NCBI GenBank assembly: GCA_018806985.1
Contig: JADANN010000032.1
Coordinates: 3,493,501-3,557,500 of the forward strand
Length of the DNA stretch: 64,000 nt
Origin: Angiostrongylus vasorum
Lineage: Eukaryota > Nematoda > Chromadorea > Rhabditida > Metastrongylidae
Direction of reading: 5' to 3'
The translations under genes and the position numbers were made by a program. This document shows positions 1 through 10,884 of this stretch, piece after piece. The notes beneath the pieces are model-generated. The model ran no database searches, was not told the DNA's origin, and was given only the letters and a program-made list of their open reading frames with translations. Each line of letters opens with the position of its first letter. The stretch's first letter is position 1.

Positions 1-18
1 TAAGTATGTATTTATAAC

Positions 19-110
19 CTAGATCGCGTGTGGTGCAGTAATTAGAGGTGTCGTGCCACGCACATAGCTCTTGCTTAGATACTGCACCCATCTGACCACA
101 CCATTGAGAA
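19..110 (+). repeat. possible degenerate SINE-A head
   Basis: The stretch GTGTGGTGCAGTAATTAGAG resembles the A-box part of the SINE-A tRNA-like head, but no clear B box or body follows. Assignment is weak. Confidence 0.25.
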
Positions 111-204
111 TGACAAGTTGGTAAAAGAGTTTTTCGAGAGGATAGAAACACTGTTTGGAAACCGTTCTAGATTATTATGTTAACATGAGGCTGATGTAAA
201 GGTT

Positions 205-520
205 TATTCGGCTAACGTCTCGACTTCTTCGTCTTTCCAAGACCGACTTTCTATTAACCTCGGCAACGATCAATAATTCAGTGTTTTTCCTCAGTGACCA
301 AACATGCGATTGGTATTATAACACACAATAGCTGACGTTTCCGCAGCTTCGCCTTCTTGGGAGCGTGCGAAGGTCAAATTGACGTGCAATCTGCTCAGCC
401 GAAAACTTTCATAAGCATAGTAGATAAGACTTGACACATAAATTTGCGTTCGCTTAATAAACAGCTTCCTTTCAACACCCACCGTTTTATTTGTCATAAC
501 TCTTTCACTTAATTGGGGGG
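205..520 (-). mobile_element. Penelope-like element terminal repeat, degenerate
   Basis: On the minus strand this matches the terminal repeat seen elsewhere in the window: the block rc(CGACTTTCTATTAACCTCGG), then the GAAACGTCAGC ribozyme-like motif at 331-364, then a stretch ending near 520. It lies just 3' (minus sense) of the reverse-transcriptase relic at 738-1600, so both probably belong to one decayed element. The GIY-YIG part that should lie between them is reduced to a short remnant around 640-720. Confidence 0.6.
331..364 (-). ncRNA. degenerate hammerhead-like motif in Penelope terminal repeat
   Basis: Reverse complement contains CCCAAGA, a GGCG-type hairpin and GAAACGTCAGC. The first core box has lost the canonical CTGAAGA form, so this copy is probably inactive. 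Confidence 0.4.
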
Positions 521-737
521 ATTGCAGTCATAGTGAGCATTACATGGGCGACAAATTTGCCTGTGTGAATTTAAAAAAATCAGCTTCAGGTATGGCGCTA
601 GGTCACATGTGATGAAGACACTCCTACTTGCGGTTCGTTTTTTAAATTTCTGGAATTTCCTGAAAACACTGCATGAGTTTTACGCGTTGATGCTTCGGAC
701 TCTTGTATACTTGTATTGCGGTGCCGTATAGTGACTT

Positions 738-1600
738 TTACTTCAAATCTTTGTATACATTTGTCGTTTGCCTTTCGGTACCGCTTAATGATGCAGCACT
801 TTTAGGATAGGTTAATTTGAACGTCCAGAAATGGATGCCAGTTTCTTTCGGGTTCTCTCGGGTGAATTTTATGTACTCTCCCTGTTCATTCAGCAACTCA
901 AAGCATTTGTCCACCTCATCTTGTGTGGAGCAGATAATAAAACAATCATCTTTATAGCTACAGAAGAGCGATAGGCGTAGATCGATTACTGGTGCTTTCA
1001 CTTTAGGCATAAAGACAATGGTAAGGGTTGGTGCCAATCGCTGTCCCATTGCCAACCCTGTAATTTGTGCGTAATATTTCCCTCACCACCTTAAGACCGA
1101 ACAATTTAGGCACATCTTTAGGGAGGGCCAGCCATGAGCTGCTGAATCGAGATGTCAGAGATGTTTATTACTCCTTCGTTTTGCTCATGAAGCTCGCGAA
1201 TGGCTTGCACCGTGGAGTCATTCAACACGTTAGTATTAAGGGCAGTAACGTCGAAGGACTCCATCACGTACGCGCTGTAAGGACGCGCGTTACGCAGATG
1301 ATCTAGTAACATTTGAATGTTCGTGAGATGGGTTAAGCAACTGATTAAGAATTAGGTTTATAAACCGAGCTATTCTATCTGTAGGCTCGTCTACCTGAAG
1401 ATGAATCTAACCTTGAAGGTCGAGTGCTCGGTAGATGCCAGATCATCAGAGGATACTAACTTATGGGTTTTGATAAACAAGTACAAGGCGGGACGCGTTG
1501 GTACTTCGATCTTAAGATCTATATTTTCTGAAGGATTCTGTGCTGCTGGTCTCCACCAAATAATTGGAAGATTTACATGGAACAAAACGGTAGGTTTTTT
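738..1600 (-). pseudogene. Penelope-like element reverse transcriptase, broken
   Basis: Three minus-strand reading blocks in two or more frames read as one reverse transcriptase. The 1391-1585 block has an LFIKTHKL segment, typical of the first conserved part of Penelope-like RTs. The 1118-1312 block has FDVTALNTNV, matching the FDV..LFTN motif that holds the first catalytic aspartate. The 738-1055 block has GLAMGQRLAP followed by YKDD and ends in the KFTREN..KE.. thumb-side motif. The catalytic YxDD is kept, with K in place of the usual I. Stops and frameshifts separate the blocks, so no full protein can be made. The same order is seen in the better copy at 45523-46032. It acts, when intact, in target-primed reverse transcription. 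Confidence 0.8.
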
Positions 1601-2114
1601 AAAAGAAGCTGTTTATTACGCGTGTGAAATTAGATATTTTCAGTTTTGTCTTCTGAGGTTATGAAAGTGCTTCATTTAGTAGACTGCTTATCATTTTTTG
1701 ACCTTTCCAGGGTCCGAAAAAGGCGAAACCGTTGGAACGTCGGCTATTCTGTACCAATAAATGCAGTAATACCAACCTCGTCTCTGCTCTTCAGGAAAGA
1801 CAGTGAATTGGCAAACCAATATTTTAACTCATTAATCCAACATGCAAATCAATATTTTTCAAGCTACCGTTATCTAACCTTGGCATTGACAATCAGTACT
1901 TTCCTGGATTACTAAGGTAATACGAAGTTTATAAGGAAAACTCTCTGAATATATAGGCCACCGCGACTTATTCTAAGGAGTAAATATGCATTCAATCACC
2001 TCTACGGTCATGCGAATTAAGTTTGGCCCATCATCAAGGAATTTATCTCATCGAACGGTCACCGTGCATGTGTAAAGAAGTAAGAAAGTACTATGAGGTT
2101 ATGATACTTGACTA

Positions 2115-2395
2115 CTATAAGGTTGAGATATTTGCAGAACTCCAACCCCAGGCCTGATTCGAACCCACGATTACCCTTTGTGCGAGCTCACGTGTTAACC
2201 ACTGCAACACTGAGGTCCTTGATTTGCCTTCCTCTCGGCCAGTTTTCTACTTAACGGTGCCATTAGCAATCAACCATAAACGAGGATGATCTGGGGAGGT
2301 TAAATAGGCATTAAACCAAGTTAAGCTTAGGCTGTGGTCGAAATCACAATGTTTAACATTTTATTTACTGCTTAATATTATTTTTCACAGCAGAA
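2115..2395 (-). repeat. repeat-B copy
   Basis: Minus-oriented repeat-B. The reverse complement carries a tRNA-like region with GCAGTGGTTAACACGTGAG (A box) and GGGTTCGAATC (B box), the best preserved B box of this family in the window. The copy ends with TTTTTATTTACTGCTTA-type sequence shared by other copies. A second terminal block near 2345-2395 suggests a partial neighbouring copy. Confidence 0.7.
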
Positions 2396-2445
2396 TTGTA
2401 TTAGTTGTACTTCTAATCATATCCCCCAATCAATACCAAAAGAGG

Positions 2446-2706
2446 TGCATGTGGCAGTAGTCGGAGGCGCCTTGCGACACACACACATGGGATCGATTCC
2501 TACGAACAAGCTTTCCATCTCTCCGGGGTCGGCAAATTGGTACCAGGGCTGTCTGAGAGGATAGCAGCACTGACTCGATACATCGGTAGGCCTGCGCGAG
2601 TCATTGTAAAGACTAGATATTCATTAAATACCTCCTCCAATGGTGCTTTAGGAAGTCGAGTGCATGGCGCATCCCTCAGGGATTGATCAACACCAAGAGC
2701 TTTAGA
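2446..2706 (+). repeat. SINE-A copy, near full length
   Basis: Starts with a TGGCAGTAGTCGGAGGC A-box region and GGGATCGATTCC B box, followed by the common body (CTCCGGGGTCGGCAAATTGG, then GGATAGCAGCACTG) and the tail GGGATTGATCAACACCAAGAGC. It is transcribed, if at all, by RNA polymerase III. Confidence 0.8.
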
Positions 2707-3199
2707 GGTTCAGAGCTTTTACCGCCGTTCCCACCAATAAGCACAATGCACCTGTTTACCTCGCATTAATTGTTTAAACAAAGTGACATTTAACTCAAAT
2801 AGAAAAATGAAGAGCCAAATTTTTGAAAGTTAGATAATTTGCGGTGCATTTGACATCGATATAAAAGAATTTCCCAATAAAATTATAGTGAAAGGTGCTC
2901 TGGTTTTTTAGTTCTTTGATATCTCAAAAGAATAAGGACAAGTGCAGCAAAATTGCAAAAAAGGGGCCTTTATTGCAGTCGTCTAGGAATGCTTCCACTC
3001 TATGACCTCCCTATGTCCACTCTTTTAGGCTTAGGCCTAAGAGATTAAAAAAAGGTAATAGAACTTCAAACATGGTCCGATCCAGAGTTTAATTCGTGTG
3101 GTTTGTGTGCCGAAATTTGTTTCCTCCAATGCATTCGACAACGGAAGAAATGCAGTGCGCGCCAGATTACCTTCAGGAGGATATAGAGTAAAAGAACAA
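2707..3199. other. no recognisable feature
   Basis: AT-rich sequence without a credible exon or repeat that I recognise. Confidence 0.5.
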
Positions 3200-3480
3200 A
3201 AGAAAGAAAGAGTTAACCTCGGCGTTGGATTACAAATCTGTCGTTTTCTTTCTCAGCAATCGCGAGGTTGTTAAACAGCATACGTTTACATCCGTACAAT
3301 AACACACATACAACACAATCGTAGCTGACGTTTCGGCGGAATCGCCTTCTTCAGAGCCGTTTTTTACGTGCATTCCACTCAGGAAGAACCGTTGATCAGC
3401 GTCGCATATGGTTGACGACCATATGCTGTTTAACAACCTCGCGATTGCTGAGAAAGAAAACGACAGATTTGTAAAGCGTT
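3200..3480. mobile_element. Penelope terminal repeats in inverted orientation
   Basis: A minus-oriented terminal repeat (3200-3421) is followed at once by a truncated plus-oriented copy. Bases 3232-3282 are the near-perfect reverse complement of 3422-3472 (CAGCAATCGCGAGGTTGTT against AACAACCTCGCGATTGCTG). No coding part remains between them. Confidence 0.75.
3324..3358 (-). ncRNA. compact hammerhead-like ribozyme motif
   Basis: The reverse complement reads GGCT-CTGAAGA-A-GGCGATTCCGCC-GAAACGTC-AGC. All parts of a minimal hammerhead are present: CUGANGA core, a 4-bp stem (GGCG/CGCC), GAAA, and the UC cleavage dinucleotide, with GCU/AGC able to form stem I. Stem III would be the palindrome ACGU, which can only pair well between two molecules; small hammerheads of Penelope-like elements are known to cleave as dimers. 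Confidence 0.65.
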
Positions 3481-3660
3481 TGGTGTTGATCAATCCTTGA
3501 GGGATGCACCATATGCATCCTACGTCACCCATTGCATCGTAGAAGTGATCAAATGTATACCTGGCCTACAAAATGACTTAGGAGACCAATCGATGTATAA
3601 ACTTAATGTGTTGTCCTTTCAAACAAGTCTCGTATCTGTAGAATGGCTGGGAGATGGAAG
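3476..3660 (-). repeat. SINE-A copy, 3' part, degenerate
   Basis: Minus-oriented tail (GTTGATCAATCCTTGAGGGATGC) joined directly to the Penelope fragment on its left, followed by a weakened body (GCATCG...GTGATCAAATGTATACCTGGCC). Confidence 0.6.
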
Positions 3661-3678
3661 TGGGTATGGGATGGAACC

Positions 3679-3834
3679 AAGGACCATGTATGCATTGCAA
3701 GACACATTAACGGTGCTATAAACCACCCGTAACGAGCTTGCACAGGAGTCAAAAGAAAGGACCATGTATGCATTGCAAGACACATTAACGGTGCTATAAA
3801 CCACCCGTAACGAGCTTGCACAGGAGTCAAAAGA
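3679..3834. repeat. two-copy tandem duplication, 78-bp period
   Basis: Bases 3679-3756 are repeated exactly or almost exactly at 3757-3834 (each begins AAGGACCATGTATGCATTGC and ends CAGGAGTCAAAAG). The unit resembles the head of a SINE-A variant (compare 18050-18120). The near identity points to a recent duplication. Confidence 0.9.
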
Positions 3835-4320
3835 ACCTGTTTTACGAAATATTGGTGTCCAACATGAGTGGCTCAATTGAATAGGAAAACGGACAAGTCG
3901 ACCGCTCTAAACAATCGAATAATGTGTTGTTCTTTTTTTGCAGTTTCTAAGTTCAATTTTCTACAGTTACCGTCACAGACATCAATCATGTTCTAGTAAC
4001 ACTTCAAAAAACTGAGCACTAAAACTGCTTTTCTGAAACACTGTTGCTACTAACAGCTTCCACAGATTTAAAAAATAAGATTAGCAGCGGCGCAGAATAG
4101 AGAACTGTATTAAACTCCACCCATCACTTTGACTAGCAAGGAAACCTAGTTCTTCAAAAAAAACACTATGGGAGGAACAGAAGGACGTATTCGAAAGGTC
4201 TGTTAACTAGTGTGGTTAGGAAACTGATCATCCACATAATAGATAGTAAATAGAAACCATATTTCATGCCTTGCCTTTTGTATCCTCGAACTTGTATGGC
4301 AAAGAAAGTCCAGCACTGAG
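3835..4320. other. no recognisable feature
   Basis: No convincing exon or repeat seen. Confidence 0.45.
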
Positions 4321-4321
4321 T

Positions 4322-4500
4322 TGATGGTACTAGACTTGTATGGGAGGATAGCAGCACTGGCTCGATACATTGGTAGGCTACCGCGAGTCATTGTAAAGGC
4401 CAGATATGCATTCAGCCACCTCCAACGATACTTAGTGAAGTCGAATACATGGCGCATCCCTCAGGGATTGCTCAACGCCAAGAGCTTTATCCTTTTACCC
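4322..4500 (+). repeat. SINE-A copy, 5' truncated
   Basis: Begins inside the body (ACTAGACTTGTATGGGAGG) and runs to the tail GGGATTGCTCAACGCCAAGAG. The head is missing, as expected of 5' truncation in target-primed insertion. It abuts a repeat-B copy. Confidence 0.8.
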
Positions 4501-4502
4501 TT

Positions 4503-4800
4503 TAAGTATAGCCTTCGCTTAATTGGGTTCAATGCCGACTCGGGCTACCTAGATCAATTCCGTTGACGGGTGAATGGTGATGGCAAAAGATCGATAGAAC
4601 TAGCTGAGAGACAGTCGAAACGAATGACACCTATGGCGTGGTGGTGAACGCGTTAGTTCCCGTAAAGGGTGATAGCGCTTTCGTTCTCCACCGCAGATAC
4701 CTGCGGTCCGGAGTTTCGTAAATATCTCAGCATCATTGTGGTTGTGTCACACACAATACTCTGCCGTGATAAATTGTAATAGGTGGTTATTTTTTCCCAT
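4503..4800 (+). repeat. repeat-B copy, near full length
   Basis: Plus-oriented: TTGGGTTCAATGCCGACTCG, then GTTGACGGGTGAAT, the tRNA-like core GTGGTGGTGAACGCGTTAG with a weak B box TTTCGTTCTC, then GTCCGGAGTTTCGTAAATAT and GTTGTGTCACACACAATACT. Confidence 0.8.
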
Positions 4801-5080
4801 GACTAACTTTCTATTAAAATTGGCACTGATCGAATAATTTTGCAGTTTTTCTGGTTAGCAGACACGAGGTTATTAACAACAAAATTTCTTCAGTACAGTA
4901 CTGGTTGACGATTGAGCGGTTCCTTCTCTTTCGGAGCTTGAAAAGGTCGATCTGAGATGCAATCTGCTCAGCCAAACACCTTCATAACATCGGCAGAAAA
5001 AAAACTTGATACCTAAATCTTTATTCGCATATTAAACAGCTTCGCTCAACCACTCACCTTTTTGTTCTCTCAAGGAGTCT
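4800..5080 (-). mobile_element. Penelope terminal repeat relic
   Basis: Minus-oriented and diverged: CTAACTTTCTATTAAAATTGG, a damaged ribozyme region around 4905-4940 (TTCCTTCTCTTTCGGAGCTTG), then CAATCTGCTCAGCCAAACACC, which matches the copy at 205-520. Confidence 0.6.
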
Positions 5081-5233
5081 TACAATGGGTAGAAATGTGT
5101 CTGGCTTGAACAAGGAAAGATTAGTCTGAGATAATGCGCGCTGTCGTGCGTGATCGCAAGACACCCCCACTCCCACCACCTCACTGTAATTCATTGTTTG
5201 ATTTTTGGAATTCATTAAGGTAAACAGGAAGAG

Positions 5234-5415
5234 CTCTTGTGGCGCAGTGCTTAGAGGGGACTTGCACATTACTTTGATCTCTCGTTCCAAGCTCGCCAAC
5301 CTTTCATCACTCTGGAGTCGGCAAATTGGTGCCATAACTGTCTGTGAGGATAGATAAATCAGGTATGCATTCAATCCATTGATCAACGCCAATAGCTTCA
5401 CCCCTTTTATTGAGT
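5234..5415 (+). repeat. SINE-A copy, diverged and internally deleted
   Basis: Head TTGTGGCGCAGTGCTTAGAG, body CTGGAGTCGGCAAATTGGTG, then a jump to the tail CATTGATCAACGCCAATAGC. Confidence 0.65.
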
Positions 5416-6130
5416 TGATCTCATAATAGGAAAATCGTTGATTCGATGTTCAGACTTCTTCACAGAGAATTTTATTGAACAATACGGTGCTGTTTGTGTC
5501 CCTCAAAAAGAGTAGAGCAGAGCCCACTGTAGAGCTCTGAGCTACGACAGCGACCGAGTGAGCCAGCTTGAGACGGATGGATGTGTAGGAGTACAGGTGT
5601 TGCTGGGGAAACATTTGATAGACATCTTTTGCACAGCGTTGTTTACTCACTGTGAAGCTCTCATAAGTAGTGATAACAACTTCTGTGCGAGGTATTGGTC
5701 TATTCTTTGTCTTAAATTCATAGATATCCCTACGGAGGTCATTTAGAAGCAAGTCTCATACAAAGCAGTGTAGCGTAAAAATATTGATCGTTTTCCCGGC
5801 TAGGATCAAACAGATGGCTTTTATGGAGGTAAGAAACAATATATTTTATTTTCTATGCATAGTTTTCCGCAACTTTTCCGTTTAAAATTTCTCACACGTA
5901 TACCAATGCTGTTCGCAACTTCATTCTGCTGTTTCTCTAGCTTTTAGAGAGATAACTTAGACACGAAGAATCCTGGAGTAGAGGATCCAGGTCTAGGCTC
6001 AATCGACCATCTCTTAGCGTTTCTTGTGACACTTTAAGAGTTATACAGTCCGTTCTTTTAGCGACTTGCTTATCTTTATACTTTGACTTATTATGAGCCT
6101 AACAAGATGAAAACGAAACAACAAAATTTT
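5416..6130. other. no firm feature
   Basis: Unassigned sequence upstream of the exon pair at 6135-6603. It could hold an earlier exon of that gene but I cannot point to one. Confidence 0.4.
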
Positions 6131-6134
6131 ACAG

Positions 6135-6603
6135 CTACCAAGATCTCTCGACTAGAAAGACGGCCCATCTTTGCACAGAAAGGCAAAGTATGAGGTCTTG
6201 TTAAATCTCCTAAGAATAGAATATTAAAATCATTGCAACATCGGAATGTCCTAATTAACATCAAATATTGATTGTTTTCTGGAATTTAGAGCTTTCTTGC
6301 GTTGAAAGCTTCTTCATTGTCCTTGCAGTCACTAACCTCTTTATATTCAATTTGACCTTTGTAGGCGACAATTTGCACAATGTTCTTGAGAGGCCGGGTT
6401 TTTTCTGCCCCTGCCAGGACCAACGGTCATCTCTGCTCATTAGGGCCGAAGAAATTCATTTCAGTGGATTTGCGGAATTACCAGCAAATGCTCCGGAAAG
6501 CGTAGTCGACAATCTTTGCTCTGAAAGAGAAATGAATATGAAGCTGGCTGTCCATGTGCTCTTCGTAGTCATCATTTTGTTCCGGAGATTGCTGTTCAGA
6601 TAA
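6135..6603 (+). CDS. candidate 3' exons of a membrane-anchored protein
   Basis: Two exons fit together in phase. Exon 6135-6187 follows the acceptor AAATTTTACAG, begins with two bases of a split codon, reads TKISRLERRPIFAQKGK and ends at AAA|GTATGAG. Exon 6418-6603 follows a pyrimidine-rich acceptor (TTTTTTCTGCCCCTGCCAG) and runs 61 codons to TAA. Its end is a basic-flanked hydrophobic stretch (KLAVHVLFVVIILFRRLLFR) at the very C terminus, the layout of a tail-anchored or type I membrane protein. A second possible acceptor (TTCATTTCAG, exon from 6465) would give a shorter terminal exon in a different phase. I recognise no family. The start of the gene is not seen. Splice sites are predicted by eye only. 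Confidence 0.4.
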
Positions 6604-8105
6604 CAACAAAATAATGGGATGTATAGCGTAAAAAATAAACAACGACTGTTCACATAAAATTACATTGCTGATGTTTTTAACGAAGTTCGTAACAGGTTTT
6701 TTGCACTTTTAACACATTGCTTTATGCATCGATTTCAATTCAAAGACTACACGTAGGGATCCGAGTAGTCGTGCTCTACTGCCATATTTAAAAGTTCCAT
6801 TTTTGCTCTAAATTAAGGCGAAAGCGTTGTTCTCCAACATACTCCATGGACTCTTCGAAGACAATGGAGTTCCAGAAAGGAGGAGAGCTAAATACATCGA
6901 AAGATACAGGGAAAAAATTCAGTTACGCACATTCGTAAAAAAAAATGGAAGAATATGAATGAGTTGGTATAGACGCAAATCTTTTACAAGCAGTTTTTTT
7001 CGATCTCAGTGGGAGGAGAAGCTTTGCAAGTGGGTTGTTCTTTACCATATCTGTAGTGTCGTCTAGGGGAATCAGCTAAACTTCACAGAAACGCAGTCAT
7101 CCATGCTAATGATGAATAGATGAGGCTGAATGATGAATTGGTAAAGACATGTTGTTTGTGTGAGGCGTTTATTAGCGCTGGGAATGACATCCAGTTCTTA
7201 AAGTAGTGCCAAAAGTTTTCGTGCTTCTGTAATCTCTTCAAGATGTCATTATGGAGTTTCTAGTGTTTTTTGCAAGACGCTCTTATTCCTTGTTATTTTG
7301 CTTTCATCGCAATCATCCGTCGTGGAAATAAGGATTTTTTTTCGTGAATCTTATTGTTCCGTTGATCTCAATCTGAATCACAATCAACGGATTTTGCTAA
7401 TGAGCTGAGCATACCTCCGATTGTCTATGAGAGAATCTTAGCCTACAACGAAGATGAATATTGTGGACGAACACGGTTTTGCTGTGCAAGCTGTGATTCA
7501 TACAACCACTAGACCGCAAAAAGAGCGGCTGCTTTTTATCGTGCAGGGAGTGAGCGACTTCCATTCAGGCAAGGTGAAATAGAGCCGTTTGACAAAGACT
7601 TTGAAGATTTTTTAGTGGAGAAACTCATATCTACTCTGGTTTTGTTGAAAATATCGTTCATTCGAGGATCTCAGCATCCTTACGGTTGCATTTCACATAA
7701 CACCTTCCCATGAACAAAGATCAGGCAGTAGATGAGAATTGGACGAATGCGACAACTTTTCTCTTGCGAATGCCGTTGGTGTGAAGCATTCTTTTCGTAT
7801 ATTTACTATATTTCTCTCCTTCTTCTTCTGTTTTCATTGAACGAATCGTACAAATGTCTTCTAATTAAAGTTTAGTGGTCACATTTACTTGAATGGTCGT
7901 CTTCCCAAATCACGAAAGATGGTGCTACGCCCAGTTTAGTTCTTATTTTACCTGTAATTTATTGCTTTCGTGAGGTTTTCTCTGGTAAGAACTTTTTCCA
8001 AGAGGCTTCAACATGATGCTGTAGCTTTTTTCAAGTCGCCACCACTTGCCTCCTAGTGAGAATTTTGTTGTAAGGATGACAGCGATTTTTCACAGTGGTT
8101 TAGTC
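6604..8105. other. no recognisable feature
   Basis: About 1.5 kb with no repeat family or exon I can support. The last few hundred bases could be the 5' part of the RTE copy that becomes readable at 8110. Confidence 0.4.
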
Positions 8106-8109
8106 CTAG

Positions 8110-9693
8110 TTGAGCGTCCAAATTGGGAATGAGGAATTCTATGCAAACCTTTTCTCCGCTTTCGACCTCGAAATCCCCGGTGCTGAAAAACCGCCTGCGA
8201 TTCTACTCTCTGAAGTTCTAGCTGCGATTGAAGGCGTGAAGAGAGGCACAGTTCCAGGAGCCGCTAGTATCACCGCAGATTTTCTTACAGCCGGACGTCA
8301 TAAATTACATCTACCCGTCTCAACCTATATTGCAACTCACCTCCAGAAGGAAGAAATCCTGGAGGAGTGGACGACATCGACCGCCATAATCATCTGATAT
8401 ACTTGTTGAGTGTACCGACCAGCTATTCAGGAAAATCATCCTTTCGCACTTATCAAAAACCTTGGTTGAGATGCAACCAGTTAGGCGTGCAAGATTCTGA
8501 CAGGGTTTCTGCTGCATGGACCATCCATAGCGTATCATGGTCATAGAAGTTTGTCATGAGTAGCATCTACCTCTTATCCTAACCTTTATCGACTACGAAA
8601 AACGGTTTTACGGAAAAGGGCTTCAAAACGAATGCAATCCTATCAGCGCTTGTCGACCAAGTAGTAGAACATCTTGTATAAGTACTTTAGCTCACCGTTA
8701 TGGGAACTGCAGCTCAAATATACAGCTTTTTGATCGACCTCTTATTACACCCATAGGAAAACACAGAGCGGCAAAACAACACAATGTCGCTAGAGCTGTT
8801 AACTGCAGCACTTTAGTGCACAATGAAGTCACTTGATTGGGATGCGAAGGACATACGTATTAATGGAAAATTCCTATCAAATCTTCGTTTCGCTGACGAA
8901 AGCGTCACTTTTTCATGAAGCGCCGATGAAGCAGAGACGAGGTTAAATAATTTTATCGAAGCGGTAAAAAAAAGATTAGAGTGTGCATAGGCGCGAAATC
9001 GAACAAGTCGAACTGGATGGTTCTCTGATAACAGAGACCACTCTTTACCCGTGATTTGATCGTTTAGAACAAATAACATGGAGGACGTAGCATGAGATGT
9101 ATTTGCATCTTCTTATGAAAATTACTAGCCAACTATCGAACCCGAAATTCTTCGCTAACCTCCTCGACTCAACAGTCCCCGCGATGTCTGGTTACACAGC
9201 CTACGTGGGTTGATATTTCAACAACGTTAAAACTTTTGCGCGTCACCAATAGAGCGCATGAACGATATGTGCTAAGAATTTAACCGGCACTCAGAACATC
9301 TAGCCCAAAGGCGTGATTCGGATCTTTAAAACCTATCCAATCTTCGGGATCCAGGACAACATCGATGGTGAAGCACAACTGAGCTGGTCACAAAATGAGA
9401 AGAAGAGATGGCAGATGGACCAAAAGAACAGTGGAGTGGACTCCAAGGGAATGCAAGAGCCTTCTTGGAAGATCACCCACGCGATATCTGATGTATGTGA
9501 CTAACGTCAGCCATCTGCCTTAGTAGATGAGAGCGTTTTCAGGACAACCGAATGGGCTTCGCTTAGGTCACCATGCTTGAAGCTGGCCACCACCATGGGT
9601 GATGCTAACACTAGAAATAAACGAATAAAAAATTCTGCTGGGGCCCGCACTGCCAGTGAGGGCGGGCGATCCAGGTGTCCAAGTAAGTAAGTA
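8110..9693 (+). pseudogene. RTE-type LINE, 3' half, broken
   Basis: Plus-strand blocks in changing frames read as the RTE/BovB-like pol of nematodes. 8110-8395 has FYANLFS..., KRGTVPGAASITADFL, matching the K.GTAPGPD.I...LL motif of RTE RTs. Around 8590 comes TLIDYEKTF, matching TFIDYEKAFDS. 8845-8920 reads INGKFLSNLRFADESV, the FADD catalytic motif with the second D replaced by E. 9400-9470 keeps the C-terminal RSPTRY motif (family form GRPPTRW). The 3' end is GCTGGGGCCCGCAC...CCAAG followed by (AAGT)3, the short tandem tail typical of RTE. Many stops; not functional. Its 3' 45 bp are shared with repeat-D. Confidence 0.8.
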
Positions 9694-9906
9694 TGGCAGT
9701 ATTTCGAAGACCGACTCTCCTTTAACTTTGAAATGACTAATCAGTGTGTACTTTTTCACTGACAAGCAACACGAAAATGATAACAAAAAGATTTGCTTGA
9801 GAACGTTTTGAATCCCTCGCCTTTCTCACAGCCGGATTGATCCGAGACGATTGTCCACAGCTACTCCCTCTTCCGACATGGGTTTTCGTGATCGTATCGA
9901 TCTAAA

Positions 9907-10200
9907 TGACTGGCGCGCGTTGGCACAGTGGTCGGAGGCGCCCTGCAGCACACACGTGGAATCGATCACCGCGCCTATGGCCCAGCAAGCCTTCCATCTC
10001 TCCGGGGTCGGCAAATTGGTACCAGAGTTGTCTGGGAGGATAGCAGCACTGGTTCGGTACATCGGCAGGCCACCGCCAGTCATTGTAAAGGCCACATATG
10101 CGTTCAGTCACCTCCAAACGATGTTTAATGAGATCGAATGCATAGTAAATCCCTCAGGGGCTGATGAACGCCGAGGGGCTTTATTCTTTATCGATTGGAA
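9907..10200 (+). repeat. SINE-A copy, full length
   Basis: One of the best copies. A box TTGGCACAGTGGTCGG, B box GGAATCGATCACC, core CTCCGGGGTCGGCAAATTGG, body GGATAGCAGCACTGGTTCGG and CATTGTAAAGGCCACATATGC, tail GGGGCTGATGAACGCCGAGG. Confidence 0.85.
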
Positions 10201-10790
10201 TCCAGTGGAGCACCACTAGAATGCAGGAACCTCAATCGGCTGCACTTCTTTGTACAAGACGGTCGTTGATATTCTTTTGTTTCTGCATAAGGGTGAAGAG
10301 AGGATGAAGGAGTCGTAACTCTAGCCGAAAACATTCTAAGGATCTAGTGGAAGCTTACATTACGACATGGATTATTTACGTGTTTTGAAAGAGCCATAAT
10401 CTCGACCACGAATCCTCTCCCTCCCAAATTTGCATAGAGCTTGAAGGTGTTTTTTTAAGTGCAGAGTGCTTTTTTGGTGCACTTCATTTGCTGGCTCAGA
10501 CCACCCTTCAGCAGTAATCCACTTGCCCTTAGTTTTTATACTCGTGTCAAGAGAAAGGAGGTACTATGATAATTTCACATCGCGCACGTAATAATTTAAT
10601 CCTTCCTAGCCTTTTTTTGATCTCAGTATCTTTCTTGGGTATAATTCTGAACAGGACACAAACATTCATTCTTGTGTTCGGACACATGGGTTATTTTTCA
10701 AGCGCTTTTTTAAAACGACGGTAACCGAATTGTTCATTGTACCGACGCGTTCAGGCACTTTGGAAGAATTTTTCTTAGATTCGTTCCCCT
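10201..10790. other. no recognisable feature
   Basis: No exon or repeat that I can support. Confidence 0.45.
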
Positions 10791-10794
10791 CGCT

Positions 10795-10860
10795 CCAAGC
10801 CAACCAAAACTTCCATCTCTCCGTGGTCGACAAAATAATGCTACACTTATCAAGGTGTAT
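10795..10860 (+). repeat. SINE-A core fragment
   Basis: AAACTTCCATCTCTCCGTGG followed by TCGACAAAATAATG, a diverged copy of the shared core only. Confidence 0.5.
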
Positions 10861-10884
10861 AAGAAGTACTTACTTGATGACTAC

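Noticed and set aside
3230..3532. Minus-strand ORFs with ...SAEEGDSAETSAT-like peptide (recurring at 291-497, 30703-30960)
   Set aside because: The recurring peptide is only the translation of the Penelope terminal repeat and its ribozyme motif.
3603..3876. Minus-strand ORFs with a 26-residue internal repeat
   Set aside because: Produced by the 78-bp tandem DNA duplication; no coding evidence.
9907..10200. tRNA gene suggested by perfect A and B boxes (also at other SINE-A and SINE-C heads)
   Set aside because: Heads cannot fold into a full cloverleaf as far as I can see and are fused to a repeated non-tRNA body, so they are SINE promoters.
9826..10219. Several overlapping ORFs of 60-120 codons on both strands
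   Set aside because: All lie within one SINE-A copy; the same is true of ORFs at 51058-51339, 49204-49498 and 54180-54478.
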